Assembly (NCBI GenBank): GCA_020186115.1
Contig: WSYJ01000030.1
Location: 186,001 to 250,000, forward strand
Reading direction: 5' to 3'
Origin: Histomonas meleagridis
Lineage: Eukaryota > Parabasalia > Tritrichomonadida > Dientamoebidae
Length of the DNA stretch: 64,000 nucleotides
Below, piece by piece: positions 40,889-50,656 of this stretch; the stretch's first letter is position 1; each line of letters opens with the position of its first letter. The translations under genes and the position numbers were made by a program. The notes under the pieces are model-generated. The model worked only from the letters and a program-made list of their open reading frames with translations, searched no databases and was not told the DNA's origin.

Positions 40889-41218
40889 AATAGTTTTTTA
40901 AGCATTTTTGAGACAAAGATATCTTCAAATTGGATCTCGCTTTCTATTTTTATATTTTTAAACTATGTACATCTGATTTTGGAAAAAATTCTTTTCAATA
41001 TCTTTCATCCAATTATATCATCGAACGCCACAATAACAGAAGTTGTGAAGAATAAAATGATGTGTTGTGAATAGAACCTTGCAATGTGCAATGAGATCAG
41101 ATTAAATTTTTGAAACCATTTAATTTACAATAGATATTTGTCACATTGACAAAAATAATTTCAAAAATTTAGGAATAAGTGTATTAAACGCTATTTTTTA
41201 TTCATTTGATTCCGATGT
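40889..41218. other. intergenic region between converging genes
   Basis: 330 bp between the 3' ends of the two-exon gene and the RhoGAP gene. Nothing recognisable. Confidence 0.4.
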
Positions 41219-42022
41219 TTAAATTGTCACTTTTCTTGTCGGCCGTTTAAAGTTATGATCCTCAAAAAAGATTGCAGGAGCAAAAGGAATGGATGTGTTT
41301 GTTCGAATCTTCCAGCGTTCTTTGATTAATCCCACCGAACTAGAATCCAAAGCATCATTCATTTCTTTGGAATAATAAAAGTCATCTGAAGTAAATGAAA
41401 CATTTCCAAAAATTTCAGGAGAATGTTCTATGAGAATTGTGACAACTTTGTTTTGCATTGGGCTTTCGAGCAATATTGTTTGTTTATCTGCTATTTCGGA
41501 TGCAAGAATATTTGGAGCAATACAAATTGCAAGATTTCCATATGTCATTTTGTTAACTTCAGAGTTTTCCCCAATTTCATGAAGGAAGTCCATTAGATAT
41601 GCAAGCGTTTTGTAGCGACTTGGTGATAAATCTAAACATATTTTTTTGATTCGTTCAAGGACAATTTCTTGATCTGGAATGTTACCGACAGCAACAATAA
41701 GGTCATAAAGTTCATATGTCATCAATGGATCTTTCTTTGCGATTTCTCTTAGATAACTTTTTAATGCGCAAGCAACTTCGATTTGGTTATAACAAGACCA
41801 ATCTTTTACATGCAAAGTATCAATTTCATTCAATAATCTGCTAATATTAACTGATGAACCACTTAATCGAAAGATACCGGGAACATTTTTTGCATCAAGT
41901 TCTCTTAACCTTTCAATCAGGAGTTTCATTACATATGGAATCTTATCTCCATATTCATTAAAAGTCATTTGTAAATAATGTGGTCTTTCTTGCTTTTCTG
42001 CTTTTTCTTGTCCTGCTTTCAT
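41219..42022 (-). CDS. RhoGAP-domain protein
   Basis: 267 residues, nearly all one RhoGAP domain. The arginine finger lies in VPGIFRLSGSSVNI (Arg 52). The helices CALKSYLREIAKKDPLMTYELY and the late NLAICIAPNIL motif (family consensus NLA.V..P.L) are all present, so the catalytic core is intact. It should stimulate GTP hydrolysis by Rho/Rac-type GTPases and so influence actin and cell shape. The first ~15 residues are charged and the C-terminal ~50 are basic; there is no other domain. It is divergent with ankyrin locus 5 across only 48 bp. The stop is TAA followed by A. Confidence 0.92.
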   Translation of the reverse strand: MKAGQEKAEKQERPHYLQMTFNEYGDKIPYVMKLLIERLRELDAKNVPGIFRLSGSSVNISRLLNEIDTLHVKDWSCYNQIEVACALKSYLREIAKKDPLMTYELYDLIVAVGNIPDQEIVLERIKKICLDLSPSRYKTLAYLMDFLHEIGENSEVNKMTYGNLAICIAPNILASEIADKQTILLESPMQNKVVTILIEHSPEIFGNVSFTSDDFYYSKEMNDALDSSSVGLIKERWKIRTNTSIPFAPAIFFEDHNFKRPTRKVTI

Positions 42023-42070
42023 TCGAATGGTTCAATTTTAAAAACGGTTTTTTACCGTCAAATATCAAAA
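42023..42070. promoter_or_regulatory. 48-bp bidirectional promoter with ACGGT/ACCGT inverted repeat
   Basis: The whole gap between two divergent ATGs is 48 bp. It contains a perfect inverted repeat, ACGGT-TTTTT-ACCGT (42044-42058), made of two copies of the CGGTT/AACCG-type motif facing opposite ways. Confidence 0.5.
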
Positions 42071-43285
42071 ATGGAAAATTCTCCAAAAAAGAATGTTAAT
42101 CAAAAAAGCAAAGAACATTTAAATATATTAATACAGTTTGAACAAATTATTTTAAGTTTGGTAAACGAAAATATTGAAAAATCTGCTCAATCAATGATCA
42201 ATTTATTTAATAATAAGTATCAATATTCATATAAAAATATTATTTGTAGACTTATTTATTCTTCTTTTGTTTCAAGGTTAAAAGATTTTAATATTTATTT
42301 TGATTTCATGAAGTTAATTGAACAAAAATGTAAAAGTTCAGATGAAAATAAAATTATAAATTTATTTATAAAATATATTCTTAAGAAAAATTCACAAGAA
42401 TCATATTATCTTTTAGCGCAAATAGCTGAATCTAATTTAATTGATCCTGAAATCATTAAAAATAAATCTTTACATTTTGCTCATTACAATAAAAAATTTT
42501 TCATCTTGGAATTTTTTGAATTTTATAATGATTTTATGGATAACCTTGAAAAGCTTAAAAAGGATAATTGGAAATTTCACAAACAATTATTAAAAGAAGG
42601 AGTGAATCCAAATGAAATAGCAAAAATAATTCGAAATGATGAAATCGAAAAATTTCAAGAAATATCATCACAACCAAAATTTGAGTTTAATCAAACAATA
42701 AAACCATCGCTTTATGAAAGGAGTTCTTTTATTAACAATGATATTGTTACATTAATTGATTATGCAGCATTTTTTGGGTCAATCAAATGTTTTAAATATT
42801 TATTATTAAATGATGTAGATGTAGAAAATGCAGGTAAATATGCAATTGCAGGCGGAAATCTTGAGATAATTCATTTATGTGAACAAAATCATTCATCATT
42901 TGAAGATGCATATGAAACTGCAATTAAATATCATCGAAATGATATCTTTAAATATCTTTATGAAGACTTATGTTTGAAATGCGATGATTTAATTGATTTG
43001 GCAGAAAAATGTATTTTATATGATTCATATAAAATTTTATCATATTTAGAAGAAAAAGAACTAAAAATTAATAGTTCAATAATTTATTCTTTAGTAGGAA
43101 ATGGAAATTTAATGCTCACTAAACATTATATTAAAACAAATCAATTTCCTGAAAATATCGTAATCTCAGCAGTAAAATCTAGAAATATTGATCTTGTTAA
43201 ATATTTTATTGATAAAAAAGGTTTTGATATTAATGCACGTGATTTTCTTTTCTTATGTTTTTTGTTTAATTCGAGAATTTTATGA
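42071..43285 (+). CDS. DUF3447/ankyrin protein, locus 5 (5' open frame)
   Basis: Starts at ATG 42071 (MENSPKKNVNQKSKEHLN), 404 residues; longer readings begin at a non-ATG codon inside the neighbouring promoter. N-terminal ~170 residues unique. The conserved block is present but more diverged upstream of the YAIAGGNLEIIHLCEQNHSS segment, where DNA identity with loci 1-3 becomes almost complete again. That mosaic pattern suggests gene conversion. Ankyrin helices run to DLVKYFIDKKGFDINARD, then a spacer stops the frame. A very long split tail follows to 45685. Confidence 0.75.
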   Translation: MENSPKKNVNQKSKEHLNILIQFEQIILSLVNENIEKSAQSMINLFNNKYQYSYKNIICRLIYSSFVSRLKDFNIYFDFMKLIEQKCKSSDENKIINLFIKYILKKNSQESYYLLAQIAESNLIDPEIIKNKSLHFAHYNKKFFILEFFEFYNDFMDNLEKLKKDNWKFHKQLLKEGVNPNEIAKIIRNDEIEKFQEISSQPKFEFNQTIKPSLYERSSFINNDIVTLIDYAAFFGSIKCFKYLLLNDVDVENAGKYAIAGGNLEIIHLCEQNHSSFEDAYETAIKYHRNDIFKYLYEDLCLKCDDLIDLAEKCILYDSYKILSYLEEKELKINSSIIYSLVGNGNLMLTKHYIKTNQFPENIVISAVKSRNIDLVKYFIDKKGFDINARDFLFLCFLFNSRIL

Positions 43286-45685
43286 AATTTTTTTTAATTA
43301 TTTCAAACACCACTTATTACTGCTACTAAAGATGGTAATGTTCAACTTGTTAAATTTCTTCTTGATAAAAAAGAAATAAAAATTAATATGAAAGAAATTT
43401 ATTTATCTTGTTTAAAATATGTTATTAATATTTCATGTTTCAAAATGTGATTTGGATTTTAATAAAACTATTTAATTCTGCTCTTATATATGCAGTTGAA
43501 AATGGAAATATTGAAATTGTTAATTTGTTTCTTCAACAAAAAGAAATTGATGTGAATTTGAAAGGTATTAATTTATATTATTTAGAGACTATTTTTAATG
43601 TTTGGTATTTCTTATTGAATTTTGAAATTTCTTTCATATAAATTGTAATGCTCTTATTATTGCATCAGAAAATAATCATGTTGAAATTGTTAAGATACTT
43701 CTTGGAAAAGAAGGAATTAAAGTTAACTCTAAATCTGTATCTAGAATTAATTTTATTTTTATTTTGATATTTTTCTGTTAAATAAAAATATTTGGATTTT
43801 ACAAGAAACATTTGAAACAGCACTTATGAATGCATCTAAAAATGGTCAAAAAGAGATAGTTAAATTACTTCTTGAACAAAAAGGAATTGATATTAATGCT
43901 AAAAATAAAGTTTATGTTAATAATTTGATGTTTGCAAATTATATTTGGAAATTATTTAAATTATTTAATACAGCACTTATGATGTCATTTAATGAAGGTA
44001 ATAATGAAATAGTAAAATTACTTCTTGAACAAAAAGGAATTGATATTAATGCTAAAAATAAAGTTTATTTTAATAATTTGATGTTTGAAATTTATATTTG
44101 GAAATTATTCTGTATATTTAATACAATACTTATGGAAGCATCTTCAAATGGTTATACAGAAATAGGAAAATTGCTTCTTGAACAAGAAGAAATTGATATT
44201 AATGCTCAAGATATTTATTTTTTTTGTTTGATATTTTTCTTAAATTTTTAATGTTTCATGATAATATTTGGAAATTATTTAAATTATTGCAAACAGCACT
44301 TATGAAAGCATCTTCGAATGGTCATGTGGATATAGTTAAATTACTTCTTGAACAAAAAGGAATTGATATTAATGCTAAAAATAAAGTTTATTTTAATAAT
44401 TTGATGTTTGCAAATTATATTTGGAAATTATTTAAATTATTTAATACAGCACTTATGATGTCATTTAATGAAGGTAATATTGAAATAGTAAAATTACTTC
44501 TTGAACAAAAAGGAATTGATATTAATGCTAAAAATAAAGTTTATTTTAATAATTTGATGTTTGAAATTTATATTTGGAAATTATTCTGTATATTTAATAC
44601 AGTACTTATTTATGCATCTCAAAAAGGTCATATAGAAATAGTTAAATTGCTTCTTGAACAAGAAGAAATTGACATTAATGCTAAAGATAAAATAAATTTA
44701 AATAATTTTATATTTCAAAATAATATTTGGAAATAATTTAAAATATTTTGGACAGCACTTACTTGGGCATCTAAAAATGGTCATACAGAAATAGTAAAAT
44801 TACTTCTTGAACAAGAAGGAATTGATATTAATGCTAAAGATATTTATTTGTTTTATTTAAAATTTATTTTCATAATTTATTATTTCAAAATAATATTTGG
44901 AAATTATTTAAATTATTTGAAACAGCACTTATGTGGGCATCTTCGAATGGTCATGTGGATATAGTTAAATTACTTCTTATACAAGAAGGAATTGATATTA
45001 ATACAAGTAATGTTTATATATTTTATTTAATGTTTCTTAAAATAATTTGATATTTTTCAATAATTTTTGGGAAAAACATAAAATATTTTATACAGCGCTT
45101 ATGTTTGCAGCCAACTATAGTCACACAGAGGTAATTAAATTACTTCTTGAACAAAAAGATATTGATATTAATGCCAGAGATATTTGATTGTTTTATTTAA
45201 ATTTTATTTTCATAATTTAATGTTTTAAATCAATATTTGGAGATTATTAAAAATATTTAGCACAGCACTAATTTGGGCATCTAAAAATCGTAATATAGAA
45301 ATAATCAAGTTACTTCTAGAAAAAGAGGGAATCAATATTAATATACAAGGTTTTTGTTTTCTTTATTTATTGTTTATTTTATAAATTTAATGTTTTTCTA
45401 TAATTTTTGGAAAAAATTTAATATATTTAATACAGCACTTATTTATGCTGTTAAAAATGGCAATACAAAAATAGTTAAATTACTTCTTGAACAAAAAGGA
45501 ATTAATTTAAATGCTAAAGATATTTATTTGTTATATTCAAGGTTTATCATAAAACTTTATTAATGTTTGGTATTTATGTTTAGAATTCATGAAAATTATT
45601 TGAAACAGCATTAGGTCATGCATGTCAAGCCGGTTTCGAGAAAATATCGAAATTAATTCGTGATAAAATTGATACATATGGATAA
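43286..45685 (+). repeat. split ankyrin-repeat tail of locus 5, 15 cores
   Basis: Fifteen cores start at 43307, 43477, 43647, 43817, 43970, 44123, 44293, 44446, 44599, 44752, 44922, 45092, 45262, 45432 and 45605. Steps are 170, 170, 170, 153, 153, 170, 153, 153, 153, 170, 170, 170, 170 and 173 bp. Most 153-bp steps are open read-through in frame (44224-44736 reads several cores); the 170-bp steps shift frame and contain stops. The last core (TALGHACQAGFEKISKLIR then DKIDTYG) ends with TAA at 45683-45685. Confidence 0.82.
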
Positions 45686-46066
45686 AAAGTAAACATTAAA
45701 ATTTAAATTTTTTTTTAAGCAATATATAAATTTATTACATATATATATACCTAATTAATTATGAAAACAATCAGTTTTTAAAGTAATTATTCAAATCTAA
45801 TCATAAAGAAATTCATAAAATTTTTAGTTTCTTAATCAAATTTTACAGAACAAACTATTTCTTAAAATTTTTTTATTTTCAAAGTTTTATTCTCTGTAAC
45901 TATTTTAATAAATTGTACTTATCAAAAAAAGGAAATATTTTTATTTTCTTCATATCAAAAATCTGAATATCAAACAACTGATTTTTTATTCACCCATTCA
46001 AATTTTGATTCAGGCATTGAAAAAATTGAATTCTTTACGATGATCCAGAATTCAGCAATTTTTTAG
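45686..46066. other. intergenic region, ankyrin locus 5 to kinase
   Basis: 381 bp AT-rich. TTCAGCAATTTTTTAG precedes the kinase ATG. No gene recognised. Confidence 0.4.
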
Positions 46067-47257
46067 ATGAATTTATGGCATCCCATTGAAGAATCCGATC
46101 CACTCTTTGGGATCTTATATGGATTAGTTCGGCCGATGTCATTTGACGAATTTCAAACACATTATCATTATATAAAAATTATTCATCAATCAAAAAACTC
46201 AACAGTGCGTTTAGCTAAACATGTTGAAACAGGTCAAAACGTTATAATGAAAACGATTTATAAATCAAAATTAACTAATCCTAAACAAGTTAGTGCATTA
46301 GTTCGCGAAATTCAAATACTCAAATTCTTTGATGAAAACAGACACATAACAGAACTTTATGACGTTCTCGATGTTATTGACGGAATATATCTTATTCTAG
46401 AATACGCTGAAGGCGGTGACTTATTTTCATATATCTCATCAAAAAAAACTCTTCATGAGTTCGAAGTTAAGCGATTTTTCCACTCAATAGTTAAATCAGT
46501 CTCAATTATGCACAACAATGGTTATGTTCACAGGGATTTAAAACTCGAAAATATTCTTTTGGATATTAATGGGAGAGTGATGTTGGCTGATTTCGGATGT
46601 TCACGTGAGTTTAAAGAAGGTGAATATACGTCATCGCTTTGCGGTACTGTACAATATGAAGCACCAGAAGTTCTTCTATGTAATAGTTATGATGCAACAA
46701 AAGTTGATTCATGGTCACTTGGTATTATTTTGTACGTGTTGTTCTTTCGTTGTTTCCCGTTTGACGCAACCTCAGTTTGTGAAGCATTGGATCAATTTTC
46801 AAGAGAAATTTGTATACCTGATAATTGTAATATCTCAAAGTCGGCTCGTAATGTGCTTATTGGACTCCTATGTAATGACCCAAATAGACGTATGAAAGTG
46901 GTGGACGTATTGCAACACGATTGGCTAAAAAAAATTAGTTCGTCACATTGTGATGAATTAAAAAAGAACAGAATTAAGCAAGCAGCATTGAGGTCATTAC
47001 AAGAGAGAAATACAAAAAATATGGATGCAAATAAATTGGTTGCATATAGAATAATGAAGAGAATGTATCAACTAGGAAAAATGGCAATAACTGTAATGGC
47101 GCCTCAAAGAAGAGAGAGTGAGCTAGGAAGAATAAATACTCCAAAGGCAAGAGCAAGAGAACACAGATCAATGTTGATATTTAGACCAATGTCAACAAAC
47201 ATCGCGCAAAGAAAAATACTTGATTCGCTTGTACCTCCTGCAAAGATTGTATTGTAA
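46067..47257 (+). CDS. Ser/Thr protein kinase, CAMK/SNF1-like, glycine-loop degenerate
   Basis: 396 residues. The kinase domain covers about residues 33-290. The ATP-anchoring Lys is Lys 62 (VIMKTIYKSK), the catalytic loop is HRDLKLEN (Asp 157), DFG is at 175-177, and EAPEVLL is intact. CGTVQYEAPE and SLGIILYVLFFRCFPF are typical of CAMK-like kinases. The glycine-rich loop is abnormal: IHQSKNSTVRLAK has no GxGxxG. The kinase is probably still active, since several active kinases tolerate Gly loss, but ATP binding may be altered. The C-terminal ~100 residues are basic and unassigned. The stop is TAA followed by A. Confidence 0.92.
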   Translation: MNLWHPIEESDPLFGILYGLVRPMSFDEFQTHYHYIKIIHQSKNSTVRLAKHVETGQNVIMKTIYKSKLTNPKQVSALVREIQILKFFDENRHITELYDVLDVIDGIYLILEYAEGGDLFSYISSKKTLHEFEVKRFFHSIVKSVSIMHNNGYVHRDLKLENILLDINGRVMLADFGCSREFKEGEYTSSLCGTVQYEAPEVLLCNSYDATKVDSWSLGIILYVLFFRCFPFDATSVCEALDQFSREICIPDNCNISKSARNVLIGLLCNDPNRRMKVVDVLQHDWLKKISSSHCDELKKNRIKQAALRSLQERNTKNMDANKLVAYRIMKRMYQLGKMAITVMAPQRRESELGRINTPKARAREHRSMLIFRPMSTNIAQRKILDSLVPPAKIVL

Positions 47258-47491
47258 ATGTTTGTTTTTTGATGAAAATTTTCGATTGCTGTTGAAATCC
47301 TGAATTTTGTCACTTTTCACAGTTGGTTCTGACACTTTTACATTTGGTCAGAAATGAATTGAATGGTTATAAAATAACTTTTTATAAGACAAGGCCGAAA
47401 AAATTGAATAGTTCAAAAACCGAAAAGTTTCGACGGTTGAATAAAATCAATAGAAAAAAAATTTGACAAAGTTTGTTACGGTTATTCAGGG

Positions 47492-47863
47492 ATGGATACA
47501 TCCGTTTTAGATCCTGAAGATTACCCAAGGCTGCCCCCAGTTTACAGAGTATACAGAAAATCACCAATTGGAGAGGCATTGATTGAAATTTTAGAAGAAT
47601 TAAAGAGTGATAGGATGGTAAATGAAAAAAATGTTGAATTATTTTTAACACAATTTGATCGAGCAATGACCCAGCACATCAACGACCTCCCACCAGAAAA
47701 CTTCACAATTTCTGTAGGGACCACAGTTAATTTCAAGTTTATATATAATTATTATCACATAAATATGGAGCCAGCAGTTATAGAATTTAATGACAGAACC
47801 TTCACATGTAAAAGCTTAGAGATCTTTGCGACTAAAGGAAAGCAAAGAGAATCTTCAAAATGA
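47492..47863 (+). CDS. TFIIA gamma (small) subunit
   Basis: 123 residues. YRKSPIGEALIEILEELKSD matches the N-terminal helical hairpin of TFIIA-gamma/Toa2 (YR.T.LG..L...LDEL). LFLTQFDRAMTQHINDLP matches the next helix. NFKFIYNYYHINMEPAVIEF matches the barrel region that reads YRFCDNVWTF in human. TFIIA stabilises TBP on promoter DNA. The N-terminus has ~18 extra residues before the hairpin. CGGTT occurs twice upstream, at 47434-47438 and 47479-47483. Recognition is by pattern; identity is low. Confidence 0.8.
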   Translation: MDTSVLDPEDYPRLPPVYRVYRKSPIGEALIEILEELKSDRMVNEKNVELFLTQFDRAMTQHINDLPPENFTISVGTTVNFKFIYNYYHINMEPAVIEFNDRTFTCKSLEIFATKGKQRESSK

Positions 47864-48111
47864 ATAAAAGTAAATGTCAACATCTTAATAATGAACTTTT
47901 CTCTTCGTTCTATGAAGTCTCTTTTTTATCTACTATTTTGCTTTAATTCATCTGTGTGATCGACAAATACTTGTACCAGAATTTTCACGTTCAGAATTGA
48001 ATTTTTTCATCGGTCTTGATACGTCGAATCCGTTCAAAATAAAATAACCGCAACTGTTTGTGAGAATCCTGCACATAAATTCAATACGAAGCAACAAACA
48101 TTTGAAAAGCG

Positions 48112-49206
48112 ATGAACAAAATCTGCGGAAGGTACATAGTTGAGCGAGTAATTGGCGCAGGTTCTTTTTCTGTGGTCAAACAGGTTATGGATATACAAAC
48201 TGGTGATCATTTTGCTTGCAAAATTTTCGAAATCTCAAATTTTGGTAACTCTATGGTAATGTCTCAGTTCGAAAATGAGGTTCGTATACTTCAACAAATC
48301 CAGCACGATGGCGTTGTAAAGCTTTATGGACTCTACAAAGATTCATCATTTTATTATCTCATTATGGAGTTATGTCCAAATGGTGAGCTCTTTGACTATA
48401 TTGTACAAAACCAAAGGCTTTCAGAGCTAGAAACAAAGTACTATCTTCGACAAATGCTTGAAGCTTTACAATACATCCATTCAATTGGCATAGTTCATCG
48501 CGATATCAAGCCTGAAAATCTTTTAATCGATGCTTACGGTAAAATTAAGATCAGTGACTTCGGGCTTTCACGTTTTGTTGACTCAAAAGGATTAGCTGAT
48601 ACTCCATGTGGTTCCATTTGTTATGCTTCTCCAGAATGTATCCGTGGAAAAGTTTACGATGGACGTAAGAGTGACATTTGGAGCGTTGGAGTTGTTACAT
48701 ACGCTATGTTAACAGGAGTTCTTCCATGGACAAAATCCAACCAAACACAGCTTATCGAACAAATAATGAACGCCGACTTCGTTGTTCCACAGTTTGTCAG
48801 CGAAGATGCCCGAAATTTAATCATACGTCTTCTTGATCCTGATCCAGATAAGCGTATTACTATTTCACAAGCTCTTCAACACAACTTTATCACATCAGCT
48901 CCAAACCATAAGTCATATAAAACATATTCCAAGTCACTTCCAATCAGTTTGAAGTACATTGATCGATTCTTTGGAAGGGATAAATCAGAGATAATAATCG
49001 AAGAAAAAGAGCTCAGTAGGTCATATTCATCCGTAAAGAGAGGTTTTGAGACTACGGTGAAGGATATTGAACCTAAAAAGGAAAGAAATACAGCTAGAGA
49101 AACCGGAAAGAGACTTGTTTTCCGTGTGCAACCTTTACCGTTTCAGGGCGTAGATCGCGGTGAAAACATCCAAAAACGAATAACTTTACCGAGGGTCAAT
49201 AGATGA
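48112..49206 (+). CDS. Ser/Thr protein kinase, CAMKL/SNF1-like
   Basis: 364 residues with a complete kinase domain at about 7-262. The glycine loop is IGAGSFSVV, Lys 37 lies in ACKIFE, the catalytic loop is HRDIKPEN (Asp 131), DFG starts at 149, and the activation segment ends CGSICYASPE. This is typical of the large CAMK-like kinase expansion in trichomonads. The C-terminal ~100 residues are basic and low-complexity, with no UBA or KA1 domain visible. AACCG at 48046-48050 is ~60 bp upstream. Substrate unknown. Confidence 0.94.
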   Translation: MNKICGRYIVERVIGAGSFSVVKQVMDIQTGDHFACKIFEISNFGNSMVMSQFENEVRILQQIQHDGVVKLYGLYKDSSFYYLIMELCPNGELFDYIVQNQRLSELETKYYLRQMLEALQYIHSIGIVHRDIKPENLLIDAYGKIKISDFGLSRFVDSKGLADTPCGSICYASPECIRGKVYDGRKSDIWSVGVVTYAMLTGVLPWTKSNQTQLIEQIMNADFVVPQFVSEDARNLIIRLLDPDPDKRITISQALQHNFITSAPNHKSYKTYSKSLPISLKYIDRFFGRDKSEIIIEEKELSRSYSSVKRGFETTVKDIEPKKERNTARETGKRLVFRVQPLPFQGVDRGENIQKRITLPRVNR

Positions 49207-50656
49207 AAGTTATTGTTTTTGGTTGCGTAAATATTTTGTAGTAAAGGAAAGAATGAAAAAAGTCTTGAATGTAAAGAGTTACAGAGTGTTTATTCCTGTT
49301 AAAAACAGATTTTTATCGTTAGCGATCCCATCCTGTCAAATTTTATGCTTGGGTTTACGTTGGGATTGAAAAGTGCAATGTCAAATAGAATTCACTGAAA
49401 AAATAAAAAATAAACCAAGCAAAAGAAAAAAATGAATGTGATGATAACTTGTTTGACAAATTGGAAGATAAAGATCATTCTGAATACAATAGATCAACGA
49501 ATTGAGACACGGTTTTACCTTATTTGGAATTGGAATTTTTTGATTAAAATATATAACTATGAGCCAGACAGAATGCAAAATGGATAAGATATTTTGCAAA
49601 ATATTGCAATGGAAGCAAATTGATTCAAAACTGCCCAAATGATAAAGTTTTGAATATATTCAAAAGTGTTGTGATAATTTGGTTTTTTCAATGTGCACTC
49701 AATCTTGATCTAACCGTTGGGATTACCCGAAGAATTTTGATTCAAATAAATTTTACAACATGTCACTCTTTTGGCAAAAATTGAAAACGATGTCAAAACC
49801 CTAAAGGAATTATCGTCAATTTTAGAAACAACTAAAAAATCGCCATGTGTCATAAAACTGAGAATATTGGTGCTATTGCGAAAAAATATCAAAGATTGAA
49901 AATATTACAATGATGCATTGATTATAATTATTTTTACATTACAATCATCTTAATAAGAATAAATCACATTTAAGTGTTTTTCTTTTGACACAAAAGTATC
50001 ATGCATCCTATCGTGTAAAAACCGTAAAATGGTGTTTGGGGTCTTCATTTTAACGGTGCTTAGGACGGGGTACCCTGGAAAGCATTTTTTCAATTGAATT
50101 TAATCATACTAAAATTGCAACAATTTTTACAATTAGTGGTGTATACCATTACTCACAATTATATTTTTTTAGCAAATTCTATTTTCATGTTCCCTCTAAT
50201 TTATATAGATATATAAACAACTTTCATTATCAATCAAAAATAAAGAAACAAAAAATAATGATGTATCAATAAACTTTCTACTTAGGAAAAAAAATAAATA
50301 TATTTAAATTTAAAAATATTTTAAATACTGATATTTTGTATATACGTATATGTTAAATAATATTTAAATAATATTAAAATTTTACCTTTTTCCAGTTTCA
50401 TGACGGCCGTTTAGTGTTTTTTGAGGTTGTTTTGGAGATGATTCATTCTCAGATGAAAATTGAGTTTCTTTCATAACTATGAAGTCACTCAAAAACAAGT
50501 TTTAAAGTTTTGGGAGAGTTGTACTCCAACTTTATATTCATCTTTTCGAGTTTCCGTTACTGGTTCAGAAAGTTTTGGCACTTTTGCACAAACACAAGTA
50601 CAGTGCAAACAAATTCGGAAGATATCCCTCTTTTCATTCAACCAACGCCTCCAAAT
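49207..50656. other. 1.4-kb intergenic region with a GC-richer island
   Basis: Upstream of TFIIF-alpha. AT-rich except for a compact GC-richer stretch at about 50028-50085 (GTGTTTGGGGTC, GGACGGGGTACCCTGG, ending in a T-run) that could be a small RNA gene. TTTTCATTCAACC at about 50630 gives an Inr-like TCATTC ~25 bp before the TFIIF-alpha ATG. Open frames at 50460-50656 lack an ATG. Confidence 0.4.

Noticed and set aside
43286-45685. Frameshifts as sequencing or assembly errors
   Set aside because: The same 170-bp step recurs on both strands in several loci, and spacers contain stops in more than one frame, so a few homopolymer errors cannot explain it.
50460-50656. N-terminal extension of TFIIF-alpha
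   Set aside because: The frame is open but has no ATG, and an Inr-like TCATTC lies just before ATG 50657.
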